Assembly (NCBI RefSeq): GCF_014926405.1
Contig: NZ_JACXXJ020000005.1
Span: 3,043,001 to 3,107,000, forward strand
DNA length: 64,000 nucleotides
Direction: 5' to 3'
Origin: Agrobacterium vitis
GTDB taxonomy: Bacteria > Pseudomonadota > Alphaproteobacteria > Rhizobiales > Rhizobiaceae
Every line of letters begins with the position of its first letter. Position 1 is the stretch's first letter. The notes beneath the pieces were generated by a model. That model saw only the letters and a program-made list of their open reading frames with translations, searched no databases and had not been told where the DNA came from. The position numbers were made by a program, and so were the translations under genes. Of the stretch, positions 18,215 through 27,393 are shown piece by piece.

Positions 18215-19471
18215 TTACTTCAATTTCGCCTTCAGGCCCTCATCGGGAAAGCAGGTCGGTTTCAGCCCGTTTTTCGCCTGCCAGTCGCCCAGCGACCGTC
18301 GGGTCTTGAAGCCTGCGAGACCATCGGCCTTGCCGACATCATAGCCCTTTTTCACTAGCGTCTGCTGCATGGACTGCACATCGGAACGCAGCATGTGCCC
18401 GACATCGCCCCATGGCGCGGAAAAGCTGCCTGAACCATAGGCGATCCGGTCGGCGAGATTGCCAATGAACAGGGCGTACAGGTCGGAATTGTTATATTCC
18501 TTCAACACATAGAAATTCGGTGTCACCAGAAATTCCGGGCCATGGGTTCCGGCGGGGACCAGCATCATGGTCGCAGCGGAAAGTTCCTGTTTCGGAAAGG
18601 CTTTCCCGCCAATGCGGCTGATGCCGGTTGCCGCCCAGGCCGACATCGGCTTTGCCAGATCCGGCCCTTCCTGGGCGCAGGAGACGCCGGACGGTATCGT
18701 GACTTCGAACCCCCAGTCGCGGCCGCGCTGCCAGCCTTTTTGCACCAGGAAATTGGCCATGGACGCCAGGCTGTCCGGCACTGAGGTCCAGATATTGCGA
18801 TGGCCGTCCCCGTCAAAATCCACCGCATATTGCAGAAAGCTCGAGGGCATGAATTGCGGCTGGCCCAGCGCTCCCGCGCTTGAACTCAGCATGGCGTCGG
18901 CAGCAATATCCTTGCCGTCGATAATATGCAGCGCATCAATCAGCTCGCGAGTGAAAAGCTCTTGCCGTGTGGACATGAAGGCGCTGGTGGCCAGAACATC
19001 AACCGCTTCATAGGGAAGCTTGGCCCGGCCATAGCCGGTTTCCCGACCCCAAAGCGCCAGAAGAATCGGACCGGGAACGCCATATTTGGCCTCGATTTTC
19101 TTCAATGTCGAGGCGTATTGATCAGCCAGCGCCCTGCCGCTCGCGGCCAGCGCCTGCATGCGGGCCTCACGGAAATACGGCCCGGGAGAGGAAAATTCCG
19201 CCTGGCTCTGCGGACGCTGCTTCGGTCGCGGGAAGCCTGGGGGCGCCAGATCGGGAAGCGACCAGTCGAGCTTCACCGTCTTCATCACCGAGGTAAAGGT
19301 TGCCTGCGAAATGCCAGCCTGTTTGGCTTGCGGCCAGAGGTCCCGGCTGATCCAGGACTGGAACTGGCTTTCCACCTGCGCTTTCGATGGTGCTGCCATC
19401 GCAGATTTGATCGCCAGAAAGCATAAGGCTGCTGCAAGCGCAGCCATCAGGGGGCGGCGAAAATGGGGCAT
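18215..19471 (-). CDS. Lytic murein transglycosylase (MltB type) with peptidoglycan-binding domain
   Basis: A 418-aa protein. It has a signal peptide ending near residue 26 (ALCFLAIKSAMAA), an SLT_2/MltB catalytic domain (about 35-335) with WGRETGYGR placing the catalytic glutamate at residue 144, the motif AGALGQPQFMPSSF, and a C-terminal peptidoglycan-binding domain (about 355-418). It cleaves the MurNAc-GlcNAc bond of peptidoglycan in the periplasm with 1,6-anhydro product formation. No lipobox is seen, so it is probably soluble. It lies 51 bases downstream of recR. Confidence 0.95.
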   Translation of the reverse strand: MPHFRRPLMAALAAALCFLAIKSAMAAPSKAQVESQFQSWISRDLWPQAKQAGISQATFTSVMKTVKLDWSLPDLAPPGFPRPKQRPQSQAEFSSPGPYFREARMQALAASGRALADQYASTLKKIEAKYGVPGPILLALWGRETGYGRAKLPYEAVDVLATSAFMSTRQELFTRELIDALHIIDGKDIAADAMLSSSAGALGQPQFMPSSFLQYAVDFDGDGHRNIWTSVPDSLASMANFLVQKGWQRGRDWGFEVTIPSGVSCAQEGPDLAKPMSAWAATGISRIGGKAFPKQELSAATMMLVPAGTHGPEFLVTPNFYVLKEYNNSDLYALFIGNLADRIAYGSGSFSAPWGDVGHMLRSDVQSMQQTLVKKGYDVGKADGLAGFKTRRSLGDWQAKNGLKPTCFPDEGLKAKLK

Positions 19472-19522
19472 GTCGTCTCCCGGTCAGAAATTATCGGTCA
19501 GATGTCTATTATCAGCATCGAT

Positions 19523-20128
19523 CTATATCAGCGTGCGGGCACGAAGCGCCGCCGAGAGCGTACCCTCGTCCAGATAGTCCAGTTCGCCGCCGACAGGCAC
19601 GCCATGGGCAAGCCGGGTGGTTTTCACCCCTAGCCCGGCCAGGTGATCGGTAATGTAATGGGCCGTGGTCTGGCCTTCCACCGTGGCATTAACGGCGATG
19701 ATGATTTCCCGCACGCCGCCTTTTGCCACCCGGTCGATCAGGCCCTTGATGTTGAGATCGTCAGGCCCGACGCCATCGAGCGGCGACAGCGTGCCGCCCA
19801 GCACATGATAGGCGACATTCATCGCGCCTGCCCGTTCCAACGCCCAGAGATCGGAGACATCCTCCACAACGATGATCATCGACTGGTCGCGCCGCTCGTC
19901 GGTACAGACAGTGCAGGGATCGATGGTATCGACATTGCCGCAACAGGAGCAGATCTTCACCTTCGCGTGTGCCTCGCCGATAGCCAGCGCCAACGGCCCC
20001 ATCAATTGCTCGCGCTTCTTGATCAGATGCAGCGCCGCCCTTCGGGCCGAGCGGGGGCCGAGCCCCGGCACTTTCGCCAGGAGCTGGATCAGTTTTTCGA
20101 TTTCGGGACCAGTGACTCGCTTTGCCAT
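19523..20128 (-). CDS. recR: Recombination protein RecR
   Basis: A 201-aa protein with an N-terminal helix-hairpin-helix ([13 protein letters not shown]), a C4 zinc finger (Cys60, Cys63, Cys72, Cys75), a Toprim domain (about 80-175) and the C-terminal Walker B-like region with [12 protein letters not shown]. It acts with RecF and RecO to load RecA at gaps. In most bacteria recR follows dnaX and ebfC; here those two genes are at 51426-53747, about 31 kb away. Confidence 0.98.
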   Translation of the reverse strand: MAKRVTGPEIEKLIQLLAKVPGLGPRSARRAALHLIKKREQLMGPLALAIGEAHAKVKICSCCGNVDTIDPCTVCTDERRDQSMIIVVEDVSDLWALERAGAMNVAYHVLGGTLSPLDGVGPDDLNIKGLIDRVAKGGVREIIIAVNATVEGQTTAHYITDHLAGLGVKTTRLAHGVPVGGELDYLDEGTLSAALRARTLI

Positions 20129-20184
20129 GGCGCGTTCTTAGCCCATATCTATCGGAAACGGAATCGCCGAAGGAGAACAGCCTC

Positions 20185-20802
20185 ATGAAAATCCTCGCGG
20201 TCTGCCTTGGTCAACCACAAACCTTGCCCGGTAAAAGTTACAGGACAGGGATTTTCAAATCGGCACGATCAGGTCCGGTGATGGTAGACGAGCAAGGTCT
20301 CGTCGGCGATGCGGTGCTGAATCGCAAATATCATGGCGGGCCGGACCAGGCGATTTATCTGGAGGGTGCACTGACCTTACAATGGTGGGAGGCGCACCTG
20401 AACCGGCAAATCACACCCGGCCTGTTTGGCGAAAATCTGGTCATTGATGGTCTCGACAACCGCGAGCTTGCCGTCGGCGACCGGCTTTCCATCGGTGACA
20501 TATTACTGGAAGTGACCGCGCCGCGCATTCCCTGCGCCACATTCTCGGCCAGTATGGAGGATTCCGGCTTTGCGAAACGCTATACGAGAGCCGCGCAACC
20601 CGGCGCCTATTGCCGGGTGCTGCAAGGCGGCGTGGTAGAAGCGGGGATGATTGCCGAGTGGACAGCGAGCGAAGGCGACAGGTTGATGCTGGCGCAGATG
20701 ATCGGCAAATCCTTCAAATCTCTCGATCCATACCAAAAGGCCCACTATCTCACTTTTCCCATCGCGGCGCGGATCAGGGCTGAGATTACCGCGACACTTT
20801 AA
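20185..20802 (+). CDS. MOSC domain-containing protein (YiiM-like)
   Basis: About 205 aa. The MOSC domain spans most of the protein, with LNRKYHGGPDQAIYL, LFGENL and a cysteine in APRIPCATF at the expected active position. MOSC domains carry sulfur or bind molybdenum cofactor; YiiM relatives reduce N-hydroxylated bases. The substrate is not clear here. The start ATG 20185 (MKILAVCLGQP) follows a good AAGGAGAAC site. It is divergent from recR. Confidence 0.88.
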   Translation: MKILAVCLGQPQTLPGKSYRTGIFKSARSGPVMVDEQGLVGDAVLNRKYHGGPDQAIYLEGALTLQWWEAHLNRQITPGLFGENLVIDGLDNRELAVGDRLSIGDILLEVTAPRIPCATFSASMEDSGFAKRYTRAAQPGAYCRVLQGGVVEAGMIAEWTASEGDRLMLAQMIGKSFKSLDPYQKAHYLTFPIAARIRAEITATL

Positions 20803-20981
20803 CTCGATGTCATGGTTTTGCTTTCCTTAGTCAAAACGGGCCTCAGTCAAAAATCAGGGATGGCCTTGACGAATGGCAAAGGGGAACAAAAATTTACCGT
20901 GAGACTTCTAACGGCAGCACGATCCTGCCTGAATTATACGATTAGGCTCGATCACAGCATTTATCCATGAAGGAGAAACTC
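20803..20981. other. Intergenic gap before DUF992 gene
   Basis: 179 bases with no gene. The last part holds the AAGGAGAAACTC ribosome-binding site that fixes ATG 20982 as the start of the DUF992 gene. No terminator hairpin is evident for the MOSC gene. Confidence 0.4.
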
Positions 20982-21539
20982 ATGTCATCGCTCGCTCAAT
21001 CATCGCTCGCAAAGCTGTCTGCGGTGGCGCTTGTCGCCGCTCTTGCCGTGCCGCTGGCGGCCACGAGCGCCAATGCAGCCGTGCAGGTCGGCATGCTCAC
21101 CTGCGAAATGAGCCCCGGCATCAGTGCGGTCGTCGGTTCCAGCCGCGACCTGACCTGCGAATTCAAGCCGACGACATCGGCACCGGTCGAATATTACCAA
21201 GGCACCCTCAGTAAGATCGGCATCGACCTGGGCTATGTGCAGGGCGGCAAAATGGCGTGGGCAGTCTATGCGCCGGGTCGTCTGGTGGAAGGCGCCTTGC
21301 AAGGTAGCTATGGCGGCACCAGCGCCAATGCCGCAGTTGGTTTCGGCGGTGCTGTCAACCTGCTGATGGGCGGCTTCCAAGGCTCAGTCGCCTTGCAGCC
21401 CATCGCGCTGGAAAGCACACTCGGCGTCAATCTCGGCGCGACACTCGCCTCGCTGAAGCTCGCTTATATGCCACCAACCACGCCAAAGTCGCTGGATAAT
21501 GGCCCGCCGCTGCGCCACGGCAAGCATTACAAGGGCTGA
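20982..21539 (+). CDS. DUF992 domain-containing exported protein
   Basis: A 185-aa protein with a signal peptide (MSSLAQSSLAKLSAVALVAA, predicted cleavage after SANAA near residue 32). The mature part begins VQVGMLTCEMSPG, typical of DUF992, with two cysteines (LTCEM, LTCEF) that may form a disulfide, then a Gly/Ala-rich beta-type body. The family is common in rhizobia and has no established function; periplasmic location is inferred. The start with AAGGAGAAA spaced 4 bases upstream is preferred to the ATG at 20967. A strong terminator follows. Confidence 0.88.
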   Translation: MSSLAQSSLAKLSAVALVAALAVPLAATSANAAVQVGMLTCEMSPGISAVVGSSRDLTCEFKPTTSAPVEYYQGTLSKIGIDLGYVQGGKMAWAVYAPGRLVEGALQGSYGGTSANAAVGFGGAVNLLMGGFQGSVALQPIALESTLGVNLGATLASLKLAYMPPTTPKSLDNGPPLRHGKHYKG

Positions 21540-21559
21540 TCCGCCCGTCTACGGTCTTC

Positions 21560-21596
21560 ATCTCCCCGGCAAAACCCATGCCGGGGAGATTTTTTA
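21560..21596 (+). terminator. Intrinsic terminator after DUF992 gene
   Basis: Stem ATCTCCCCGGC ... GCCGGGGAGAT with loop AAAACCCAT, followed by TTTTTT. It is a textbook intrinsic terminator. It may also stop the convergent aldo/keto reductase transcript. Confidence 0.9.
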
Positions 21597-21612
21597 TAGC
21601 TATGTGATTTGA

Positions 21613-22614
21613 TTACTTGTTGGCCATCGCTGCCATCTTTTCGGGATAGCGCCCGCCAGCCACCTTCTGCGGTGACAAGAGATCTCCCAAGGCGCTCACT
21701 TCTTCCTCACTCAGGACGATATCGACGGAACCGATATTCTTTTCCAGATTGGCAATTTTCGTTGTCCCCGGGATCGGCACGATGAAATCCCCCTGGGCCA
21801 GCACCCAGGCCAGGGCCAGCTGGGCGGCTGTCGTGTCCTTCGCCTTGGCCATGTCTTCCAGCGCATTGATCAGCGCCAGATTGGCATCGAAATTTTCCTG
21901 CTGAAAGCGTGGCAGGCCCCGGCGGAAATCGGTGTCGGAAAGGCCATCCAGGTTTTTCAATGCACCAGTCAACGTGCCGCGACCGAGTGGGCTGAAGGGG
22001 ACGAAGCCGATACCCAGTTCACGGCAGGTGTCGAGCACGCCGTTTTCCTCGGGGTCACGGGTCCAGAGGGAATATTCGCTCTGAATGGCGGCGATGGGAT
22101 GGACTGCATGGCCGCGACGCAAGGTCTCGTCACTGGCCTCCGACAGGCCAAGAGCGCGCACTTTGCCCTGTTTCACCAGATCGGCCATCGCCCCGACTGT
22201 TTCTTCAATCGGCACATCGGGATCGACACGGTGCTGGTAGAAAAGGTCGATGACATCAATGCCGAGCCGTTGCAACGAGGCTTCGGCCACCGCTTTTACA
22301 TGCTCAGGCCGACTATCGAGTCCGACCATGGCATTTTGTGAGGATTGCGTCGGATCGATCTTGAAGCCGAACTTGGTGGCGATCACCACCTGGTCACGGT
22401 AGGGCTTCAATCCCTTGCCGACCAGAATTTCATTTTTGAACGGCCCGTAGACCTCCGCCGTATCGAAGAACGTCACACCAAGCTCTACGGCCCGCGCCAG
22501 CGTGGCAAGCGAAGCGCTTTCATCAGCCGATGGACTATAGGCATGGCTCATACCCATGCAGCCAAGGCCAATAGCCGAGACGGACAGGTCGGAGCCGAGT
22601 TTTCGGGTTTTCAT
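21613..22614 (-). CDS. Aldo/keto reductase (AKR13-like)
   Basis: A 333-aa TIM-barrel oxidoreductase. The N-terminal motif [11 protein letters not shown], the catalytic Asp/Tyr pair in FFDTAEVYG, the Lys of VIATKFG and the C-terminal NADPH site [16 protein letters not shown] are present. It reduces aldehydes or ketones with NADPH; the substrate is unknown. The start MKTRKLG is chosen because GAGAAGGTGAAG lies just upstream; the longer frame would cross a dispersed repeat. It is divergent from a LysR-type regulator that may control it. Confidence 0.93.
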   Translation of the reverse strand: MKTRKLGSDLSVSAIGLGCMGMSHAYSPSADESASLATLARAVELGVTFFDTAEVYGPFKNEILVGKGLKPYRDQVVIATKFGFKIDPTQSSQNAMVGLDSRPEHVKAVAEASLQRLGIDVIDLFYQHRVDPDVPIEETVGAMADLVKQGKVRALGLSEASDETLRRGHAVHPIAAIQSEYSLWTRDPEENGVLDTCRELGIGFVPFSPLGRGTLTGALKNLDGLSDTDFRRGLPRFQQENFDANLALINALEDMAKAKDTTAAQLALAWVLAQGDFIVPIPGTTKIANLEKNIGSVDIVLSEEEVSALGDLLSPQKVAGGRYPEKMAAMANK

Positions 22615-22640
22615 AGTCTTCACCTTCTCAATCGTGTCGA

Positions 22641-22744
22641 TAGAGCATTTCCAGGAAAAGTGGAAACCGGTTTTCCGCCCGGAAATGCGCAAAACAAAGA
22701 GCTAGAGCGTCGCTGCTATTCTATGAATTGCAGCGACGCTCTAG
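22641..22744. repeat. RIME-like palindromic repeat element, copy 1
   Basis: Two parts. Bases 22641-22689 (AGAGCATTTCCAGGAAAAG to CCGGAAATGCG) form an imperfect palindrome that recurs inverted at 62019-62066 with few changes. Then 22702-22744 is a perfect 15-base inverted repeat (CTAGAGCGTCGCTGC and its complement) around a 13-base loop. The two-palindrome layout resembles rhizobial intergenic mosaic elements. It lies between the divergent reductase and LysR genes, so it sits in their promoter region. Confidence 0.75.
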
Positions 22745-22816
22745 AAACAAAATACCGCCTTTGCCGCGAAAGATAATGGATGCAAATGCGCAGGCACTGT
22801 TCTAACAAATAGAACA

Positions 22817-23707
22817 ATGAACAGGATTCAACTATCTCAACTGGCGGTGCTGGCAACGGTGGCCGAAACATCGAGCTTCAGGAAGGCGGCGGAAGAACTG
22901 GGCATTGCGCCTTCCGCTGTCAGCCACGCAGTGTCGGCGCTGGAGGCAAGCCTTGGCGTGCGGCTGCTGGCGCGCACCACCCGCAGCGTCGCTCCGACCG
23001 AGGAGGGGCGGCAATTGCTGCAAAAACTGGCCCCGGCACTGGCCGATATCGGCACCGCGTTGGAAACCCTGGCGGAAAACAAATCCAATCCCGCCGGACC
23101 GCTGCGGATCACCATGCCGGCGCTGGCTGCTGAAGACCTGATCGTACCGCGGCTTGGAGACTTCCTCGGCCTCTATCCGGATATCCAACTCGAACTGATC
23201 ACCAATGATCAGTTCGAGGATATTGTCGAAAAGGGTTTCGATGCAGGGCTTCGGCTTGGCGAACATCTGGAAGCGGATATGGTGGCAGTCAAGGCGAGTG
23301 GCCCGATCAGCGGCACGATTATCGGCGCGCCCAGCTATTTCGAAAGGCATCCCCTGCCCCTCCACCCACATGACCTGATGGAGCATCGCTGCATTCGCCG
23401 CCGCTTTTCCAGCGGGCGGATCTATCGCTGGGAATTGGAAAAACACGGCAAGCAAATTGCCGTGGATGTGCCTGATGTTCTGACGCTGGCCGACCAGCGA
23501 CTAATCCGGCTGGCGGCGCTAAAGGGTGTCGGGCTGGCCTTTGTCTTTGACCAGCGGGTAGACAAAGACATCCGCGAGGGCAGGCTGATCCGGGTGTTGG
23601 AAGACTGGTGCCCGCCCTTTGACGGCTTTTACATCTATTACCCCACCCGCCGCCAGATGCGACCGGCCCTGCGCGCCTTCGTCGATTTCTTCCGGCACCG
23701 GAGCTGA
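22817..23707 (+). CDS. LysR-family transcriptional regulator
   Basis: A 296-aa protein. The N-terminal winged helix-turn-helix (about 1-60, VAETSSFRKAAEELGIAPSAV) is followed by a LysR substrate-binding domain (about 90-290). It is divergently transcribed from the aldo/keto reductase, the usual arrangement for a LysR regulator and its target. The inducer is unknown. A small AT-rich gap and no strong ribosome-binding site precede the ATG. Confidence 0.95.
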   Translation: MNRIQLSQLAVLATVAETSSFRKAAEELGIAPSAVSHAVSALEASLGVRLLARTTRSVAPTEEGRQLLQKLAPALADIGTALETLAENKSNPAGPLRITMPALAAEDLIVPRLGDFLGLYPDIQLELITNDQFEDIVEKGFDAGLRLGEHLEADMVAVKASGPISGTIIGAPSYFERHPLPLHPHDLMEHRCIRRRFSSGRIYRWELEKHGKQIAVDVPDVLTLADQRLIRLAALKGVGLAFVFDQRVDKDIREGRLIRVLEDWCPPFDGFYIYYPTRRQMRPALRAFVDFFRHRS

Positions 23708-23753
23708 GCCGAATTCTCGCCCGCGCGAAACCCTATCGGCCCGCCATGCCTCG

Positions 23754-24707
23754 TTATTCTGCTCCGGCCTCGTTCAGGCTTTGCATCTGCGCCGCAGACA
23801 GTTCCAGTGTTCCAGCCCTGACCATCGCTTCAAGCTGCGACAGGCTGGTGGCCGAGGCGATGGGTGCGGTAATGCCGGGGCGAGCTGCGACCCAGGCAAT
23901 GGCAACCGTCGCGGGCGTCGTGCCGGTTTCCTTTGCAACTGTATCGAGGGCGTCGAGGATACTGTGGCCCTTGTCGTTCAGATAGTTGGTGACACGGTAG
24001 GAGCGCGCCTTGCCCTCTGCATCCTCCACTTGGCGATATTTGCCGGTGAGAAAGCCTGCCGCCAGCGCGTAATAGCTGATGACGCCGATGTCTTCACGCA
24101 TGCAAAGCTCTGCCAGCGCCCCCTCGAATTTCTCGCGGGTATAGAGATTATATTCCGGCTGGATCACATCATAGCGCGGCAGGCCAGCCTTGGCCGCCGC
24201 ATCGAAGGATGCCTGCAATTGGACGGCATCGAAATTCGAGCAGCCAAAGGCGCGGATCTTGCCCTCATCCTTCAGCCTGGCATAGGCACCCAGCGTTTCC
24301 TCATGCGGCGTATCGGCATCAAAGGTATGGGAGAGATAGAGATCGATATAGTCGGTCTGAAGCCGCTTCAGGGAGTTTTCAACCGCCTCGACAATCCATC
24401 TGGCCGAAAGCGCGGGTTTGCCCTGGCCCATATCCATGCCGACCTTGGTGACAATCACTGCCTTGTCGCGGGCGACATGTCCCTGTTTCAGCCATTTGCC
24501 AATCACGGTTTCGGATTCGCCGCCGGAATGACCGTCTATCCAGCGCGAATACACATCCGCCGTATCGATGGCATTGTAGCCAGCATCGAAAAACGCATCG
24601 AGCAGCCTGAACGAGGTTTGCTCGTCCGCCGTCCAGCCGAACACATTGCCGCCGAACACGACCGGGGCGATTGTGAGGCCGGAGCGGCCAAGATTTCGTT
24701 TCTGCAT
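23754..24707 (-). CDS. Aldo/keto reductase
   Basis: A 317-aa AKR TIM barrel with YNAIDTADVYS (catalytic Asp and Tyr), VIVTKVGMDMG (Lys), the His of YLSHTFDADTP, and APIASATSLSQLEAM for cofactor binding. It differs clearly from the reductase at 21613-22614 and is closer to the YajO/Tas-type branch. An NADPH-dependent carbonyl reductase is the safe call. GGAGACC lies just before ATG 24707. It converges with the LysR gene and diverges from the Gfo/Idh/MocA gene. Confidence 0.92.
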   Translation of the reverse strand: MQKRNLGRSGLTIAPVVFGGNVFGWTADEQTSFRLLDAFFDAGYNAIDTADVYSRWIDGHSGGESETVIGKWLKQGHVARDKAVIVTKVGMDMGQGKPALSARWIVEAVENSLKRLQTDYIDLYLSHTFDADTPHEETLGAYARLKDEGKIRAFGCSNFDAVQLQASFDAAAKAGLPRYDVIQPEYNLYTREKFEGALAELCMREDIGVISYYALAAGFLTGKYRQVEDAEGKARSYRVTNYLNDKGHSILDALDTVAKETGTTPATVAIAWVAARPGITAPIASATSLSQLEAMVRAGTLELSAAQMQSLNEAGAE

Positions 24708-24851
24708 GACAGGTCTCCATGAAAGTCCAATAGGGAAATTTCGACAAGAAAGTAACGCTTACTGCACCGATAACAACCAAGCCCTGTTCACAATCCGGGC
24801 ATAGGCGTTATGTGTCGTCTACAGAAATACGATTTACGGAGGAGATAGGAC

Positions 24852-25838
24852 ATGCTGCGGTTTGGAATTTTATCGACGGCGAAAATCGGCCGTGAACTGG
24901 TCGTACCCGCCATTCAGGATGCGGAAGGGGCCGTGGTCACAGCCATTGCCAGCCGTGACCTTGCCAAGGCCCGGGCGATGGCTGACCGCTTTTCCGTACC
25001 GCATGCCTTCGGATCCTATGAAGAGATGCTGGCGTCTGACCTGATCGATGCCGTCTATATTCCCCTGCCGACCGCCCAGCATGTGGAATGGACGATAAAA
25101 GCTGCCGATGCGGGCAAGCATGTTTTGTGCGAAAAGCCGATTGCCCTGAAAGCGGCGGACATCGACAGCCTGATCGCCGCGCGCGACCGCAACAAGGTGC
25201 TGATTTCGGAAGCCTTTATGGTGACCTATGCGCCTGTCTGGCACAAGGTGCGCGCCCTTCTGGCCGATGGTGCCATCGGCAAACTGCGGCATGTCCAGGG
25301 GTCGTTCACTTACTTTAACCGCGACCCCGGCAATATGCGCAATATCCCGGAACTTGGCGGCGGCGCGCTGCCGGATATTGGCGTCTATCCAACCATCACC
25401 ACCCGCTTCGTGACGGGCCTTGAGCCAGTACGAGTGCAGGCGGTGACGCAACGCGATGCTGAATTCGGCACCGACATCTATTCCAGCGTCAAGGCCGATT
25501 TCGGCAGTTTCGACATGAGCTTTTACATCGCCACCCAGATGGCCGCCCGCCAGACCATGGTGTTTCATGGGGATGAAGGGTTTATCGAGGTGAAATCACC
25601 GTTCAATGCCGACCGCTGGGGGGCGGAAGAGCTGGAACTGACCAACCGCAACCACAGCGAATCGCAGATTTTCCGCTTTCCCGACAGCCGCCAATATCGC
25701 CTGGAGGCTGAGGCGTTTGCCAAGGCGGCGCGGGGTGAGGAGAGCGATGTTGTGACGCTGGAAAACTCCCGCGCCAACCAGCGCTTCATCGATGCGATCT
25801 ACCGGGCGAGCGAAAAGGATGGTTGGGAACCGGTTTGA
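24852..25838 (+). CDS. Gfo/Idh/MocA family oxidoreductase
   Basis: A 328-aa protein. The N-terminal Rossmann fold (about 1-120) begins [16 protein letters not shown] and contains the family motif CEKPIAL (about 95-101, with the catalytic Lys). The C-terminal alpha/beta domain includes [12 protein letters not shown]. It is an NAD(P)-dependent dehydrogenase or reductase of sugars or related compounds; the substrate is not evident. A strong GGAGGAGATAGG site precedes the ATG. It is probably expressed alone. Confidence 0.93.
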   Translation: MLRFGILSTAKIGRELVVPAIQDAEGAVVTAIASRDLAKARAMADRFSVPHAFGSYEEMLASDLIDAVYIPLPTAQHVEWTIKAADAGKHVLCEKPIALKAADIDSLIAARDRNKVLISEAFMVTYAPVWHKVRALLADGAIGKLRHVQGSFTYFNRDPGNMRNIPELGGGALPDIGVYPTITTRFVTGLEPVRVQAVTQRDAEFGTDIYSSVKADFGSFDMSFYIATQMAARQTMVFHGDEGFIEVKSPFNADRWGAEELELTNRNHSESQIFRFPDSRQYRLEAEAFAKAARGEESDVVTLENSRANQRFIDAIYRASEKDGWEPV

Positions 25839-25857
25839 TCCAACCGATTTCAGTGCT

Positions 25858-26232
25858 TCAACGGCGAAACACAAACCGCGAATAGCCGAAAAAGCTGAAA
25901 GCCATCGCGGCAAGTGATGCGAAAACCAGCGCCGCGAAAGGATTGAGTGCCGGGATGACGATCAACAACCCGGCATAAAGACCGTAATTGACCAGCGCCG
26001 AGACCACCCCGACCGAGCCATAGCGAAATCCCTCGACGGCGAGGCTTCGCCGGGACGCCCCGAAGGTGAAGGCACGGTTAAGCCGCCATGTGACGAACAG
26101 GGCCGCCAGAATGGCAAGGGCGCGGGCCGGTAAAGGGCCAAGAGCGCTGTAAGACAGAAGCAGCCATAAAAGCCCGGCATCCACGGCAAAACCCGTACTG
26201 CCGACCAGAGCAAAACGGACCAGCTTCTTCAT
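25858..26232 (-). CDS. GtrA-like membrane protein
   Basis: A 124-aa protein with four predicted membrane helices and the GtrA signature FALVGSTGFAVDAGLLWLL at the N-terminus. GtrA proteins are thought to flip lipid-linked sugars across the inner membrane. Its start overlaps the end of the upstream glycosyltransferase by 4 bases, so the two are translationally coupled. Confidence 0.92.
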   Translation of the reverse strand: MKKLVRFALVGSTGFAVDAGLLWLLLSYSALGPLPARALAILAALFVTWRLNRAFTFGASRRSLAVEGFRYGSVGVVSALVNYGLYAGLLIVIPALNPFAALVFASLAAMAFSFFGYSRFVFRR

Positions 26233-27233
26233 GCAGCGTCCGCAGCCGAGCGAGCCGGATCGATGGCGGGATCAGCCGCTGCCAAGGCGGGGTTTTCAGG
26301 TGCGGTAAAGGCGGGCAAGGCGATATAGGAAAGCCGCAAATGCTCGGCCCGCGCCCTCGATAGCGAGTCGAGGATCAATCCCGCGGTAAACAAGAGCTGG
26401 CTCATCAACAGCAGCGCCACCGACAGAACCCAGGTCGGCAGCCGCGAAACGAGGCCGGTGGTGAAATATTCGCCCAGAACCGGTGCCATGAAACCGAGGC
26501 TTATCGCCAGGACCAGCCCGGCCAGCGCCGAAAACGTCGCAAATGGCCGCGTCTCCTTGGACAACATCGCAAACATCCAGAGGATTTTTGCGCCGTCGCG
26601 CAGGGTTGATAGCTTGGAATGGGAGCCTTCTGGCCGGCGTCCGTAGTCCAGTTCCAGTTCCACCACCGGCAATTTCAGCCGCGAGGCATGGACGGACATT
26701 TCCGTCTCGATTTCAAAACCTGCCGACACCGCCGGAAAGGTTTTGACATAGCGGCGCGAAAAGGCACGGTAGCCGGAGAAGATATCGGTAAAGCCCGGCC
26801 CGAACAGAAAGCGGTAGAGCCCGTTAAACAGGCGATTGCCAAGCGCATGACCCTGGCGTCCGGCATCATTGTGGACATTGCGGCGCGTGGCGACCACCAT
26901 GTCGGCGCGCTCTTCCATCAGCAGATGGATCAACGCATTCGCATCCTGCGGCGCATAGGTGCCATCGCCATCGGCCATCAGATAGATATCGGCGTCAACA
27001 TCGGCAAACATCCGGCGCACCACATGCCCCTTGCCCTGCCTGCGTTCCTGCAACACCTCGGCACCGGCCAGCATGGCGGCCAGCGCCGTACCATCGGTGG
27101 AATTGTTGTCATAGACATAGACCCGCGCCTGCGGCAGGGCGGTGCGGAAACCGCGCACCACGGAGGCAATGGTGCTGGCCTCATTATAGCAGGGAATAAG
27201 GACCGCCACGTCCGGTACTGGTGTCTGGCCCAT
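26229..27233 (-). CDS. Family 2 glycosyltransferase (polyprenyl-phosphate type, GtrB-like)
   Basis: A 334-aa protein with a GT2 catalytic domain (about 8-230): VLIPCYNEAST, DNNSTDG, and a DxD motif MADGDG (Asp88, Asp90). Two predicted membrane helices follow (about 236-300) and then an Ala/Pro-rich tail. This is the arrangement of dolichol- or polyprenyl-phosphate glycosyltransferases such as GtrB. It is coupled to a GtrA-like gene and divergent from a GT-C-like membrane protein at 27394. Together they could load a sugar on a lipid carrier, flip it and transfer it to a surface polymer. Confidence 0.92.
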   Translation of the reverse strand: MGQTPVPDVAVLIPCYNEASTIASVVRGFRTALPQARVYVYDNNSTDGTALAAMLAGAEVLQERRQGKGHVVRRMFADVDADIYLMADGDGTYAPQDANALIHLLMEERADMVVATRRNVHNDAGRQGHALGNRLFNGLYRFLFGPGFTDIFSGYRAFSRRYVKTFPAVSAGFEIETEMSVHASRLKLPVVELELDYGRRPEGSHSKLSTLRDGAKILWMFAMLSKETRPFATFSALAGLVLAISLGFMAPVLGEYFTTGLVSRLPTWVLSVALLLMSQLLFTAGLILDSLSRARAEHLRLSYIALPAFTAPENPALAAADPAIDPARSAADAA

Positions 27234-27393
27234 GAACTTACTCGATACAGATGTTCGGGCAGCCGAAACGCGGCTCCTTGAGATTTTACTATTTCTTGAG
27301 AAGGTTAAGGCTAGGTTTCGGACAAGCCGAACAATCGAAGAATCTTGGTCGCATCCCCCCGAAACGGGAGGCCCCGAACAACCGGAAATACCG

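Noticed and set aside
27232..27393. A 54-residue extension of the GT-C-like protein.
   Set aside because: The start codon would overlap the start codon of the divergent glycosyltransferase, and the added sequence is not membrane-like or family-like.
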